From positions 1 to 21,344 of the forward strand of contig CABROZ010000030.1 in the NCBI GenBank assembly GCA_902472795.1: DNA of 21,344 nucleotides, in the 5' to 3' direction. The stretch is from an uncultured Bacteroides sp. GTDB taxonomy: Bacteria; Bacteroidota; Bacteroidia; Bacteroidales; Bacteroidaceae. Shown here in pieces: positions 1 through 8,591 of the stretch. The position numbers and the translations under genes were made by a program. Position 1 is the stretch's first letter, and every line of letters begins with the position of its first letter. The notes below the pieces were generated by a model, which saw nothing but the letters and a program-made list of their open reading frames with translations, made no database searches and was not told where the DNA came from.

Positions 1-1471
1 GAAAGCCGATAATGCCAGTCTGAACCGCATTGGCGAGCAACTGAACATCTGCCAGTCTATCCGTGACCGCATCGACCACGAAATCAACAACGATCCTCCG
101 TTGCTGGTGAACAAGGGAGGGGTCATCAAACAGGGTGTAAATGCCGAACTCGACGAACTCCGCGAAATAGCCTACAGTGGCAAAGACTACCTGTTGCAGG
201 TGCAGCAACGCGAGAGCGAGCTGACCGGCATCCCCAGTCTGAAAATCGGGTACAACAACGTTTTCGGCTATTACATCGAGGTGCGCAACGTGCACAAGGA
301 CAAGGTTCCGCAGGAGTGGATACGCAAGCAGACGCTGGTCAATGCCGAACGTTACATCACGCAGGAGCTGAAGGAATACGAGGAAAAAATACTGGGGGCA
401 GAAGACAAGATACTGATTCTGGAAACGAAGATTTATACCGAACTGGTGCAGGCACTTACCGAGTTTATTCCTGCCATTCAGATCAATGCCAACCAGATAG
501 CCCGTTTGGACTGTCTGCTTTCGTTTGCCAACGTGGCCCGCGAAAACAATTATATCCGCCCCGTCATTGCCGACGACGATGTGCTGGAGATTCATCAGGG
601 AAGGCATCCGGTCATCGAGAAGCAGTTGCCCATCGGCGAGAAGTACATTGCCAACGACGTAATGCTGGACAGCAGTACGCAGCAGATTATCATCATTACG
701 GGTCCGAACATGGCCGGTAAGTCGGCACTGTTGCGCCAGACGGCGCTGATCACGCTGATGGCACAGATAGGCAGTTTTGTTCCGGCCGAGAGTGCTCACA
801 TCGGATTGGTGGACAAAATCTTCACCCGTGTGGGAGCCAGCGACAACATTTCGGTAGGCGAATCGACGTTCATGGTCGAGATGAACGAGGCGGCCGATAT
901 TCTGAACAATCTTTCGGCGCGCAGTCTGGTATTGTTTGACGAGCTGGGGCGTGGTACTTCGACCTACGACGGTATTTCGATAGCCTGGGCCATCGTGGAG
1001 TACATCCACGAGCATCCCCGCGCCCGTGCCCGCACGCTGTTTGCCACGCACTACCACGAACTGAACGAGATGGAGAAGAGCTTCAAGCGGATCAAGAACT
1101 ACAACGTGGCGGTGAAGGAAGTAGATAACAAGGTGATTTTCCTCCGTAAGCTGGAGCGTGGCGGAAGTGAACACTCCTTTGGTATCCATGTGGCCAAGAT
1201 GGCCGGTATGCCGAAGAGCATTGTGAAGCGTGCCGACGAAATACTGAAGCAGCTGGAAGCCGAGAACCGACAGACAGGCTCGGTAACTGGGAAGAAGATT
1301 ACCGAAGGCGCTTCTTCGGCAGGTGGCATGCAGCTCAGCTTCTTCCAGCTCGACGATCCGGTGTTGTGCCAGATACGCGACGAGATTCTGAACCTCGACG
1401 TCAATAACCTGACGCCGCTCGAAGCGCTGAACAAGCTGAATGACATCAAACGAATAGTGAAAGGGAAGTAA
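1..1471 (+). CDS. mutS: DNA mismatch repair protein MutS, 3' part (5' end outside window)
   Basis: This is the C-terminal 489 or so codons of MutS, the ATPase that binds mismatches and starts mismatch repair with MutL. The frame is open from base 2, so the gene begins upstream; a TTG at 101 is internal. Seen here: the end of the lever/clamp region with the conserved stretch FGYYIEV (about 269-289), then the ABC-type ATPase domain with Walker A GPNMAGKS at 701-724, Walker B ending in Asp-Glu at 938-943 followed by LGRGTSTYDG, and the FATHYHEL segment near 1040-1063. The C-terminal helix-turn-helix dimerisation region follows and the protein ends naturally at TAA 1469-1471. The motifs match MutS1 rather than MutS2: the clamp region is present and no Smr domain follows. 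No frameshift is visible. Confidence 0.97.
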   Translation, partial: KADNASLNRIGEQLNICQSIRDRIDHEINNDPPLLVNKGGVIKQGVNAELDELREIAYSGKDYLLQVQQRESELTGIPSLKIGYNNVFGYYIEVRNVHKDKVPQEWIRKQTLVNAERYITQELKEYEEKILGAEDKILILETKIYTELVQALTEFIPAIQINANQIARLDCLLSFANVARENNYIRPVIADDDVLEIHQGRHPVIEKQLPIGEKYIANDVMLDSSTQQIIIITGPNMAGKSALLRQTALITLMAQIGSFVPAESAHIGLVDKIFTRVGASDNISVGESTFMVEMNEAADILNNLSARSLVLFDELGRGTSTYDGISIAWAIVEYIHEHPRARARTLFATHYHELNEMEKSFKRIKNYNVAVKEVDNKVIFLRKLERGGSEHSFGIHVAKMAGMPKSIVKRADEILKQLEAENRQTGSVTGKKITEGASSAGGMQLSFFQLDDPVLCQIRDEILNLDVNNLTPLEALNKLNDIKRIVKGK

Positions 1472-1490
1472 TCAAGACTTCCCTTTCACT
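1456..1490 (+). terminator. Hairpin terminator at the end of mutS
   Basis: The arms 1456-1468 and 1478-1490 form a perfect 13-bp stem with a 9-base loop. The mutS stop codon (1469-1471) lies in the loop, so the last four codons form the left arm. A short AT-rich stretch follows but there is no strong T-run. Transcription termination or 3'-end protection is inferred. Confidence 0.7.
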
Positions 1491-1825
1491 GTTATATAAG
1501 CCTTCTGTTTTTACTTTTAGACGTCTGTAGGGTGGATTTGGATGTAATTTGCTGCTTACCTCGATATTTTTCCTGCTAATTATTCTCTATTTACATATTT
1601 TAATTTATATTTGTCCGCATACGAACCCGATGTGACGGGATGCAGGCAATTTAGAGAAAGACATTTATATTTTGAAAGACAGATTCCATCAGTTTTTAAA
1701 GGCATTTATTCTTTTTTCTACAGCTTATTTTCTGCACGCTTTTTTCACACGAAGAAGTATCGGTTTCTGTATTGATATGTCTGTTAACAATAAACACAGA
1801 TATTTTTAACCCTAAAAACTAAGTT
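1491..1825. other. AT-rich intergenic region upstream of the fimbrillin-like gene
   Basis: These 335 bases contain no plausible gene. The stretch is AT-rich and presumably holds the promoter and leader of the gene at 1826. The only exact match to the Bacteroidales -7 consensus TAnnTTTG that I found on the + strand is TATATTTG at 1606-1613, and it has no TTTG or TTG at the usual distance upstream, so the promoter is not settled. Confidence 0.5.
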
Positions 1826-3748
1826 ATGAAGAGCATGAAAAAGCTTAAAGCCGCCGTGCGCGGCTTCTCTTGCCTGACCGTACTCTGTCTGTCGGCGGCA
1901 TGTGTCAATCAAATTGCTGATGACGATATTACGCTAAGCAATATCCCGATCAGTTTTTCTGCAAAAGTAAGCAAGGCATCGGCCGTGACCCGTGTCGATA
2001 ACAGCGGTTTCGTGGCGGGCGATCGTATCGGCTTGTTTGCCACCATGGGCGGAGCTTCCATCGATGGTTACCGTTACATCGACAACCTGCGGCTGGAACA
2101 CGACGGAACTTCGACACTTATCCCCGAACGCGAAGTGTTTTACCCCGAAGGCGACGGAGCATTGGATTTTGTAGCCTATTATCCTTACAGTCAGGCGGGC
2201 GTAGAAGAGGGCTTGACGGTGATTCCGGTGTCTGTACTGACCGACCAGAGTACTGCGGAAAACCGTTCGGCTTCCGACTTCTTAGTGGCGACCAAGACAG
2301 GAGTAAAGAGCAGTAGTGAGGCGGTTTCGCTGACTTTCAAGCATCGCATGAGCAAGCTGAACATTGAACTGATTCCCGATGATGCCGCAGGTTTGGACGA
2401 CATCTATCAGGACAATCCGAAAGTGATTGTAACCGGATTTTATACGAAGGCTCATTATGACCTGAAATCGGGAGAGGTGAGCAATCTGGATGGGATTTCG
2501 GATATTGTCGTGTCTGGCGAATGGGAAAAAGACGGCGACCGGCTGACCGGCAAGGATGTGATTGTGATTCCGCAGGAAGCAGACCCGGAAAACCAGTCGG
2601 TTGTCATCGAGTGGAAGGGCATTCTATATACCTGCCCTATTTCGGCGGTAACCCTTGAGGACAATACGCAACGGGCCATTCAGATTAAAATGGCGGAAGT
2701 GGAAAACCGCACGCTTGCCGGAATTGTAGGCGAAGTGGAAGAGTGGGGCGAAACGACCAAACAGGAAGAAACCGAAGGGTCGCTGCAAACAAGTGAAGTG
2801 CATATCGCTGCCCTGTCGTTCAGCACCTCCAATGTTTACCGGCTTTATAACAACGGAAGAACCGTAGGCGAGATTTGCAAGGAATACCTTGTTTCCGAGG
2901 CCGACGGAATTGCTTCGAAGGCCATTGTTGCCTATCCGGTGAAGAACGAAGTGACGGACTTCACGCAAGGCATTGTCCTGCAGCTGATAGGGCAGACCGA
3001 TGAGGTGCATGGAGGCAAGGTAAGCTGGGATGCAGAGAGCAATACATTCACTTATACGGCCGGAACTTCGGCGCCCGTCGAGACGCTGTATTTGGACGAG
3101 AACCAGTCGATCGTTGTTGATGCCAAGCCGGAAACCTGTATGGAAGTCAACGTAGTTGGCTATCGGCTGCGTGATATGCGGGCCGGCAAACTGGATACCT
3201 ATTCGGTGGTGAAGATAGGTACGCAATATTGGATGAGGCAGGACTTGTGTGCCGTCAGCTATAAGGACGGTACGCCCATTGAGCAGCAAACCAACCTGGA
3301 GGACAAGGTGACGGGTTACTTCCATCCAAGCAATTATAGCAGCATTTACTTCTACAATGGTGAAGCCCTGTTGGCCAACGACATTGCTCCGGACGGGTGG
3401 CGGATACCCTCGACCGACGACTGGACGAAACTGAAAAAATACCTGAACAACGAGGCCGGCTTGCTGAAAGCCGCTTCCAGCAAATGGGAACCGCTTGATC
3501 TGGGTGAAACGCTTGCTCCCCATTCGGGCCTGACCGGCTTCAATGCCTATCCGGTAGGTACCTGGATTAAGAGCAGTCATCAGTCTGTCAATAAGATGGT
3601 GGGCTACTGGACGATGGAAGCGGACGGCACGCTTCCCGAACAGACTGTTTTCCTGACGGGCAGCGACGAAGGCTTTGTGATGTCGCCCACTCTCTCCACC
3701 CGTGGCGACTATTATAAGGCGCTTTCCATCCGTTGCGTCAAAGAGTGA
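1826..3748 (+). CDS. Fimbrillin-like surface lipoprotein with C-terminal FISUMP domain
   Basis: 640 residues. The N-terminus is a lipoprotein signal peptide with lipobox LSAAC (Cys26), so the protein should be exported and lipidated. Residues about 35-310 resemble the fimbrillin/Mfa-like family of Bacteroidales type V pili and surface proteins: ISFSAKV, a TR pair, the GDRIGLFA segment, FYPEGDGALDFVAYYPYS and LTFKHRMSKLNIEL are typical. A less recognisable linker runs from about 310 to 440. Residues about 440-640 fit the FISUMP domain (Fibrobacter succinogenes major paralogous domain): VKIGTQYWMRQDL, YKDGTPI, IAPDGWRIPSTDDW and the closing IRCVKE. The ATG at 1826 gives a complete signal peptide; a second ATG at 1835 is also possible. 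The gene stands alone, with no neighbouring fimbrial genes. A role as a pilus tip or surface adhesin is inferred. Confidence 0.85.
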   Translation: MKSMKKLKAAVRGFSCLTVLCLSAACVNQIADDDITLSNIPISFSAKVSKASAVTRVDNSGFVAGDRIGLFATMGGASIDGYRYIDNLRLEHDGTSTLIPEREVFYPEGDGALDFVAYYPYSQAGVEEGLTVIPVSVLTDQSTAENRSASDFLVATKTGVKSSSEAVSLTFKHRMSKLNIELIPDDAAGLDDIYQDNPKVIVTGFYTKAHYDLKSGEVSNLDGISDIVVSGEWEKDGDRLTGKDVIVIPQEADPENQSVVIEWKGILYTCPISAVTLEDNTQRAIQIKMAEVENRTLAGIVGEVEEWGETTKQEETEGSLQTSEVHIAALSFSTSNVYRLYNNGRTVGEICKEYLVSEADGIASKAIVAYPVKNEVTDFTQGIVLQLIGQTDEVHGGKVSWDAESNTFTYTAGTSAPVETLYLDENQSIVVDAKPETCMEVNVVGYRLRDMRAGKLDTYSVVKIGTQYWMRQDLCAVSYKDGTPIEQQTNLEDKVTGYFHPSNYSSIYFYNGEALLANDIAPDGWRIPSTDDWTKLKKYLNNEAGLLKAASSKWEPLDLGETLAPHSGLTGFNAYPVGTWIKSSHQSVNKMVGYWTMEADGTLPEQTVFLTGSDEGFVMSPTLSTRGDYYKALSIRCVKE

Positions 3749-3769
3749 TTGACGCTTCTCTAAAGGCTT

Positions 3770-3863
3770 GCTTGTAGGGCGTTTGTGGGACACTTGCAAT
3801 ACATTTGTGGGACACTTGCACGGCTCGCGAGCCGTGCAAGTGTCCCACAAAAGGCATACAAAT
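3770..3863. repeat. 22-bp repeat units meeting head to head, with a perfect 48-bp palindrome
   Basis: Units of 22 bp start at 3770, 3792 and 3814; each of the first two ends in TTTGTGGGAC. The third unit (ACTTGCACGG then CTCGCGAG) runs into its own reverse complement. Bases 3804-3851 are a perfect palindrome centred between 3827 and 3828, with 24-bp arms and no loop. Read from the other strand, 3863-3842 is another 22-mer matching the first unit at about 16 of 22 positions. The element lies between the convergent genes at 1826 and 3941. Related units occur at 20656-20743. Confidence 0.85.
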
Positions 3864-3904
3864 ACCCCGCTACAGACGTACAGAGAGCCGTCTGTGGCGG
3901 GGTA
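3863..3904 (-). terminator. Hairpin downstream of the Nim-like gene
   Basis: The arms 3863-3878 and 3889-3904 form a 16-bp stem with one G-U type pair (3871/3896) and a 10-base loop. On the minus strand it lies about 36 bases past the stop codon of the gene at 3941-4435 and is followed by a T-containing stretch. It is probably that gene's terminator and may serve both directions. Confidence 0.6.
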
Positions 3905-3940
3905 AATCATGGGTCGGATGCGTGCAGGCAGACGCCCTTG

Positions 3941-4435
3941 TCATTGCAGCTCGCTCGGTCGAAGCCCGAACGATTTGCAGCAAATTTCTTCAACCGGAAT
4001 CTCCCAGATTTTGACGTTGCGCACGGCGGGGTCGGAATACCCGCACTTGTTCTGTGTGTAGTGCTCCATGAAGAGGTCGAGCACGCGGCGTTTCTCGTCC
4101 ATGTCGTCGATGAAGCGCACCCGTCCACGGCACATCACGCTGCGGCTCTTCATGCTATAGCTGCAGGCTATCTGCTGGTGCATGTACACCAGTTCGTGGC
4201 CTTCGCAGAAGCTGATGCAGACGGCCGGATGCTGCTGCACCATGTCCAGTTTGCTTCCTTCGGGACCGGAGTGCAGGAAGATGGTGCCGTGTTCGCCCTT
4301 CGAAGCGTCGTAGGCGAAGTTCATAGGGATGACGTAGGGATTCCCGTTCAGGTCGATAAGCCCTACCGTGCAGTAAGGGCATTTGCGTATGATGCCTTCA
4401 ATTTCTTTCGGGTCGGTGATACAGATTGTCTTCAT
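3941..4435 (-). CDS. Pyridoxamine 5'-phosphate oxidase-fold flavoprotein, NimA-like
   Basis: 164 residues from the ATG at 4435. The sequence fits the small split-barrel PNPOx family that includes the 5-nitroimidazole resistance (Nim) proteins: an N-terminal helix, then CTVGLIDLNGNPYVIPMNFAYD, then FLHSGPEGSKLDMVQQHPAVCISF, the usual flavin-binding core of this family. Members bind FMN or a related cofactor in the cytoplasm and reduce or sequester small substrates; the substrate here cannot be told. The reading frame stays open to an ATG at 4492, but a good promoter lies between the two starts (4454-4484), so the longer start would be outside the transcript. Whether it confers nitroimidazole resistance is unknown; many chromosomal relatives are uncharacterised. 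The gene is monocistronic. Confidence 0.8.
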   Translation of the reverse strand: MKTICITDPKEIEGIIRKCPYCTVGLIDLNGNPYVIPMNFAYDASKGEHGTIFLHSGPEGSKLDMVQQHPAVCISFCEGHELVYMHQQIACSYSMKSRSVMCRGRVRFIDDMDEKRRVLDLFMEHYTQNKCGYSDPAVRNVKIWEIPVEEICCKSFGLRPSELQ

Positions 4436-4453
4436 AATCCTATGTTTTTGTGG

Positions 4454-4484
4454 CAAAGTTACGCGATTGTGTGTAAATAGCAAA
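4454..4484 (-). promoter_or_regulatory. Bacteroidales sigma-type promoter of the Nim-like gene
   Basis: On the minus strand, TTTG (4484-4481) is followed by a 19-base spacer and TAACTTTG (4461-4454), matching the TTTG / TAnnTTTG consensus of the Bacteroides primary sigma factor. Transcription would start near 4448, leaving a leader of about 10-15 bases before the ATG at 4435. This decides the start of that gene. Confidence 0.75.
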
Positions 4485-4673
4485 CATTTCATTAGGTCAA
4501 TTTGCTGAAAATAGCATACATCTGTATTTCAAATTCCGCAGCGGGCGGCGGAGCCCGATTTTTCGGCGATTGCATCTAAGCGGCTATCGTCGGTCGGATC
4601 TATACATTATTAAATGAGAATTTCAGTTTAGTCTTTATTTTTGGCATAAATTGATTTTTTTTAGTTAAAAGCT

Positions 4674-4704
4674 TTTGTCCGTCTTTAAATAGTGCTTACG
4701 TTTG
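4674..4704 (+). promoter_or_regulatory. Bacteroidales sigma-type promoter of the lipoprotein gene at 4788
   Basis: TTTG at 4674-4677, a 19-base spacer, and TACGTTTG at 4697-4704 match the TTTG / TAnnTTTG consensus. Transcription would start near 4710, giving a leader of about 75-80 bases before the ATG at 4788. Confidence 0.75.
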
Positions 4705-4787
4705 CAGGATGTGTAAAGAGAAAGCATACCTTAGCGCGCAGGTCTGCTTCTCTTTTTTGATAAAAAATAATTAATATTAAAGTTTTC

Positions 4788-7037
4788 ATGAAAGTTAAAG
4801 ACCTTATTTCACTGTTCAGCTTGCTGGCTGTGTTCCTCTTCGCTGCTTGTAGCGATGACGATGACAAGTGTTGCTCGTATGTGGACCTGAGCAAGCAAGT
4901 ACTGACACTGACCGAAGGTGAAGCTACTACTTCCACCTTCACCTTCAGTGTGAAGGCATCCGATGCCACCATTCCTTATCTTTGTCTCTATGTGGACAAA
5001 AACGTCGTTGACAATGTAGCCAAGGGAGAGTTACCCAACTATCTGATGAACGAGCTCAAGAAGGAGGCCGAATCCAAAGGTACTCCGTTTGAGCAATACG
5101 TTGCTTCGCTGACCTATACCGGCGACCAGAGTAATCTGAAGATCGAAAACCTGTTGCCCGGCCGCATCTACGAGCTGGTAGTGTTTGCTGTAGATGGTAC
5201 CCGCACGGCCGACAAGGCGGAGTATTTGTTTTTCCAGACGATGAAGACCGAACACATTGATTGTACTTTCGATGTGGTAGTTGTACCAGAAATGCTGGAT
5301 GCACAGTCAGCTGTATTCGACATCAAGCCGTCCGACAAGAACGTTAAATGGTACTTCTCGGGCATCTCGAAGTCCAGCTACGACAGCGCCATCGGTAGCG
5401 GCAATTACGACGACGAAAGCATCGTCATCACGCTGTTGGAACAAGAACTGCAATCCATTTTTGTTCAGCTGGTTCCCGAAGGCGGACAGTTGACCGATGA
5501 TATTGTAGAGCAGGCACTCGGCATGGTATTGCATACGGGTGATGTAGCCCTGAAGTTCACAGGATTGAATGCCAATACCGAGTACAAGTGGATGGCAGCA
5601 GCCTTCAATATTGTTTCTACCGATGATGGCAACGAAGTAGTGCTTTGTTCCGACGTAAGCAAGGGAGACTTTGCAACACCTCAGAAAGACCTGTCTAAAA
5701 TGACCTTTGACGTTACGGTTGACAACATTACAGCCGTTTCGGCTCATGTGAAAGTCGTTCCTTCCTACATCGACGAGAAATATGTATTCTTCTCGGATGC
5801 CTTTACCGACGAGAACATCAACATGACCGATGACGAACTTATGAACGACTATGTTGAGAAGAACCAGTCGAACCTGAATATGCCTTGGGGAACTTACAAG
5901 GGCGTGCAGGATGTTCCTCACCTTTCGTGCATTCCCAATAGCAAGAACTATGTATTGGTCTTCGGCTACGACCGTGGCATTACGACCAAGCCCGTAGTGA
6001 AACGCTTTGAGACTCCCGAAGGAGGCAATGCTGCAGAAACAACCTTCAGCTACAAGGATATTGTGGCTACCCCTTATCGGGTTGAACTGACCATTGAACC
6101 GTCCGACCTGACAGTGCCTTACATAAGCGTTCTGGTACCGGATGACCAGTTTGACAAGGAAACATACATTGACATGGTCGAAATGGATGTCATCAACCAA
6201 TACAATATGAACGTGATGTGGAATCCGGGTATGACAATGACTTCGTTCCTCTATAGCAACACCAGCTATTGTCCGGGAGTGAAGAGTGCAGGTGTATATC
6301 AGGACCTTAAGGAAGGCACATCATATACCGTATGTTCGTTTGCTCTGTCGCCCGACGGTAAGGTAGCAGCCGCTCACGAACAAAAATCCATTGTCACTGT
6401 TCCCGGACTCTCCAATGCTACGGTATCGGGCGAAATCTTAGGTTACTTCGACGGTGACGAAGAAAACGGACTGGTATTCGGTTTGCCTGACAAGACAGCC
6501 GGACGTGTCATTCTGGCTATGAAATATACGAAGTCGGCAGAGGCCAAAGATGCCTGGTTCAGCGTTATCTACGATGCAGAAGAAATAGATGAGATGGATC
6601 CTGTTGCTTTGCCGGACATCGACATCATCCAGTACTATGCAACTCCTTGGACCGAGCTGACCGACAGTTATCGTTTCATCATGTGCGATTGGAATACGTT
6701 GTATTACAGCTTTGCTTATGCTAAAGACGAAAATCAGGTAGAAGGCAAGGTAGCACGTATGGAAATACCTGTAATGACGAAAGAAGGCGCCGGTACTATC
6801 GACGAACTGAAAGAATTGGTGAAAGCCGGCGAGGCAGAGAATACCCGTTCGTTGTTCCGTGCCATCATGCCTCAGAAGAAGCAAGAAGAGGCAAAAGCTC
6901 AGAAGCCTGTCGTACAAGTGCCCTATCGCTATGGAGTGATAAACAAGGCTGTCAGCAAGACGGATGCCTCAGACTTCCGTCCGACGGCATTCCCGGTTGA
7001 CGGTTATTTGCCGGTTGTACGTTCGGTGAAAAAATAA
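4788..7037 (+). CDS. Multi-module surface lipoprotein of unknown function
   Basis: 749 residues. The signal peptide ends in lipobox LFAAC (Cys21), followed by the acidic SDDDDK stretch seen in surface-exposed Bacteroidales lipoproteins. The rest looks like at least four successive beta-sandwich (fibronectin III/Ig-like) modules: about 30-150, 153-295, 300-405 and 410-530. Each begins with a strand such as TFDVTVDNI or TTFSYKDIVA and closes with a phrase such as GRIYELVVFAVD, NTEYKWMAAAFN or GTSYTVCSFAL before a short linker. A further domain covers about 535-690, and the C-terminal 60 residues are Lys/Glu/Pro-rich. I do not recognise a named family and see no catalytic motif. The metalloprotease lipoprotein 157 bases downstream on the same strand suggests a shared function, but a hairpin between them may separate the transcripts. 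Confidence 0.8.
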   Translation: MKVKDLISLFSLLAVFLFAACSDDDDKCCSYVDLSKQVLTLTEGEATTSTFTFSVKASDATIPYLCLYVDKNVVDNVAKGELPNYLMNELKKEAESKGTPFEQYVASLTYTGDQSNLKIENLLPGRIYELVVFAVDGTRTADKAEYLFFQTMKTEHIDCTFDVVVVPEMLDAQSAVFDIKPSDKNVKWYFSGISKSSYDSAIGSGNYDDESIVITLLEQELQSIFVQLVPEGGQLTDDIVEQALGMVLHTGDVALKFTGLNANTEYKWMAAAFNIVSTDDGNEVVLCSDVSKGDFATPQKDLSKMTFDVTVDNITAVSAHVKVVPSYIDEKYVFFSDAFTDENINMTDDELMNDYVEKNQSNLNMPWGTYKGVQDVPHLSCIPNSKNYVLVFGYDRGITTKPVVKRFETPEGGNAAETTFSYKDIVATPYRVELTIEPSDLTVPYISVLVPDDQFDKETYIDMVEMDVINQYNMNVMWNPGMTMTSFLYSNTSYCPGVKSAGVYQDLKEGTSYTVCSFALSPDGKVAAAHEQKSIVTVPGLSNATVSGEILGYFDGDEENGLVFGLPDKTAGRVILAMKYTKSAEAKDAWFSVIYDAEEIDEMDPVALPDIDIIQYYATPWTELTDSYRFIMCDWNTLYYSFAYAKDENQVEGKVARMEIPVMTKEGAGTIDELKELVKAGEAENTRSLFRAIMPQKKQEEAKAQKPVVQVPYRYGVINKAVSKTDASDFRPTAFPVDGYLPVVRSVKK

Positions 7038-7048
7038 AGAATCCGTGT

Positions 7049-7083
7049 CCATTGCCCTTCTTGAACATGCTGGAGGGCAATGG
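7049..7083 (+). terminator. Intergenic hairpin between the two lipoprotein genes
   Basis: CCATTGCCCT (7049-7058) and AGGGCAATGG (7074-7083) form a perfect 10-bp stem with a 15-base loop, 11 bases after the upstream stop codon. No T-run follows, so it could be a terminator, an attenuating structure or a 3'-end stabiliser. Confidence 0.5.
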
Positions 7084-7194
7084 CATTGGTAAAACGTGAA
7101 GCATATATAGATATTAAAACTTGGCGGTTTTACGCTTCTGCCATTCCTTCAACCATTGGAAAACAGGCGTGTAAGGCTGTCTAAATAGAACGAT

Positions 7195-8559
7195 ATGAAA
7201 CTGAAATTATTATATCTGTTGCCATTCTTCTGTCTGTTGTTGGCAGGATGTAGCGACGACGATGCGCTGATGACCGTATCGCAAAACGAGTTCAAGGAGA
7301 TTTCCTACGAAGGTGGAGTCTTCAATATTGAAATGAATACGAATGTAGAATGGACAGCCGTCAGCCAGGCCGACTGGTGCCGTGTATCGAAGTCGGAAGG
7401 CGTGGGCAGCCGTACATTGTCGGTAGAGGTAGAAGCCAACCTGGGAGCTGCACGTACGGCGCAAGTGGTAATCGAAGCTCAGGGCGAACAGCATACCATC
7501 ACCTTCAGCCAGCAGGCTATTCCTGACGGACAGGAACTGAAATACAAACTTCCCATCGTATTCCATATCATCTATGCCGATGAGAATGACCCTAAACAGA
7601 ATATCCCCGCCGATGAAATTTATGCCATGCTGGACGAGGTAAACAAGATGTACCAGAATGCAGGGGCGGAAACAACAGTCGATCTGAATATGGAATTTGT
7701 TCCTGCCGAGTTTGACCCTCAGGGCAACCGTCTGGAAGAACCGGGTATCGACCGTGTAAAATGGCTGACTGCCGACTTGGATCCGACCGATGTAATGGAA
7801 GACAATACACGCAAGTATGTACACTTCTTGTGGGAACCCAACGACTACGTGAACATCCTTGTATATCGTTTTTCGTCTTCAGCCTCTAACATTTTGGGTA
7901 TATCCACCTTCCCTTATACTACGAAGTCGCATCCTCTTGAGGGAACGGATGTTCTTGAAGATATGAATATTACGTTGGCTAATCTGAATTACGTACGTGG
8001 CGTGTCCATCAACAATTCTTATATGGGCAATGTGGAAGATGCATTTACTCCGTTTGCTCCCGAAAGTTATAAGGAACTCATCACCAAGCAAGTTTCAGGA
8101 AGCATCACGTTGGCACACGAGCTGGGTCATTACTTCGGCTTACGTCATACTTTCTCGGAAGCACAGATTGGCTGTCTGGATACGGACTTCTGCGAAGACA
8201 CCAAGAGCTATGACAAGAGCAGTTATGACATGTTTGTGAACCAGACTTATCAGTTGATGAACTATAGTGCCGATTATGCCGGCAAGTTCGATTGGGAAAG
8301 TTTGTTCAAGCGTACCACTTGTCAGGACGAGGAATTTACTTCGCACAACATCATGGACTACGCTTACAGCTATCTGGACGAGTTCACTGCCGACCAGCGT
8401 CTGCGTGTCCGTCACGTGCTCGACTACAGCCCGATGATACCGGGTCCGAAGCAGACACGTGCTTATCTGAGTACGAAGTCGGTGTCCGACGGTCCGATGG
8501 ATCTGCCTTTCTCTGTATCCGATTGCGGTCCGCGCGGTCTGATTGTGAGCGGCAAGTAA
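7195..8559 (+). CDS. BACON-domain zinc metalloprotease lipoprotein (M43/metzincin type)
   Basis: 454 residues. The lipobox LLAGC (Cys19) is followed by SDDD, predicting a surface lipoprotein. Residues about 28-108 fit a BACON domain (GGVFNIEMNTNVEWTAV, WCRVS, ARTAQVVIEAQG, ITFSQQA), a beta-sandwich often placed in front of Bacteroidetes enzymes. The catalytic part begins near KLPIVFHIIY (118) and contains the zinc site HELGHYFGLRH (His308, Glu309, His312, His318), then a cysteine-containing stretch (GCLDTDFCEDT) and HNIMDYAY as the likely Met-turn. This is the arrangement of pappalysin/cytophagalysin-like metzincins, and it resembles the Bacteroides metzincin lipoprotein family I know as BF0631-like. 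All zinc ligands and the general base are present, so it should be active. Substrate unknown; host or neighbouring surface proteins are possible. Confidence 0.88.
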   Translation: MKLKLLYLLPFFCLLLAGCSDDDALMTVSQNEFKEISYEGGVFNIEMNTNVEWTAVSQADWCRVSKSEGVGSRTLSVEVEANLGAARTAQVVIEAQGEQHTITFSQQAIPDGQELKYKLPIVFHIIYADENDPKQNIPADEIYAMLDEVNKMYQNAGAETTVDLNMEFVPAEFDPQGNRLEEPGIDRVKWLTADLDPTDVMEDNTRKYVHFLWEPNDYVNILVYRFSSSASNILGISTFPYTTKSHPLEGTDVLEDMNITLANLNYVRGVSINNSYMGNVEDAFTPFAPESYKELITKQVSGSITLAHELGHYFGLRHTFSEAQIGCLDTDFCEDTKSYDKSSYDMFVNQTYQLMNYSADYAGKFDWESLFKRTTCQDEEFTSHNIMDYAYSYLDEFTADQRLRVRHVLDYSPMIPGPKQTRAYLSTKSVSDGPMDLPFSVSDCGPRGLIVSGK

Positions 8560-8591
8560 TGAGGCACTCTTGCCTGTAAAGGCTGAAAGAT

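Larger units (their letters stand above)
4436..4787. other. Divergent intergenic region carrying two promoters
   Basis: These 352 AT-rich bases separate the leftward Nim-like gene from the rightward lipoprotein gene. They hold one well-formed promoter for each direction (4454-4484 on minus, 4674-4704 on plus). I see no gene, tRNA or strong hairpin in the remainder (about 4485-4670). Confidence 0.6.

Noticed and set aside
101..1471. MutS starting at TTG 101
   Set aside because: The frame is open upstream to the first bases of the window and encodes conserved MutS sequence, so the gene is merely cut by the window edge.
2624..3910. 428-codon open frame on the minus strand
   Set aside because: It lies opposite the fimbrillin-like gene, whose domains are well recognised; the antisense protein has no family features and runs on into the repeat element at 3770-3863.
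3785..4480. 231-codon open frame on the plus strand
   Set aside because: It is the shadow of the Nim-like gene on the other strand, and its first residues are a translation of the palindromic repeat.
5307..6200. 297-codon minus-strand open frame
   Set aside because: It is antisense to the modular lipoprotein gene, with no recognisable domain and no promoter.
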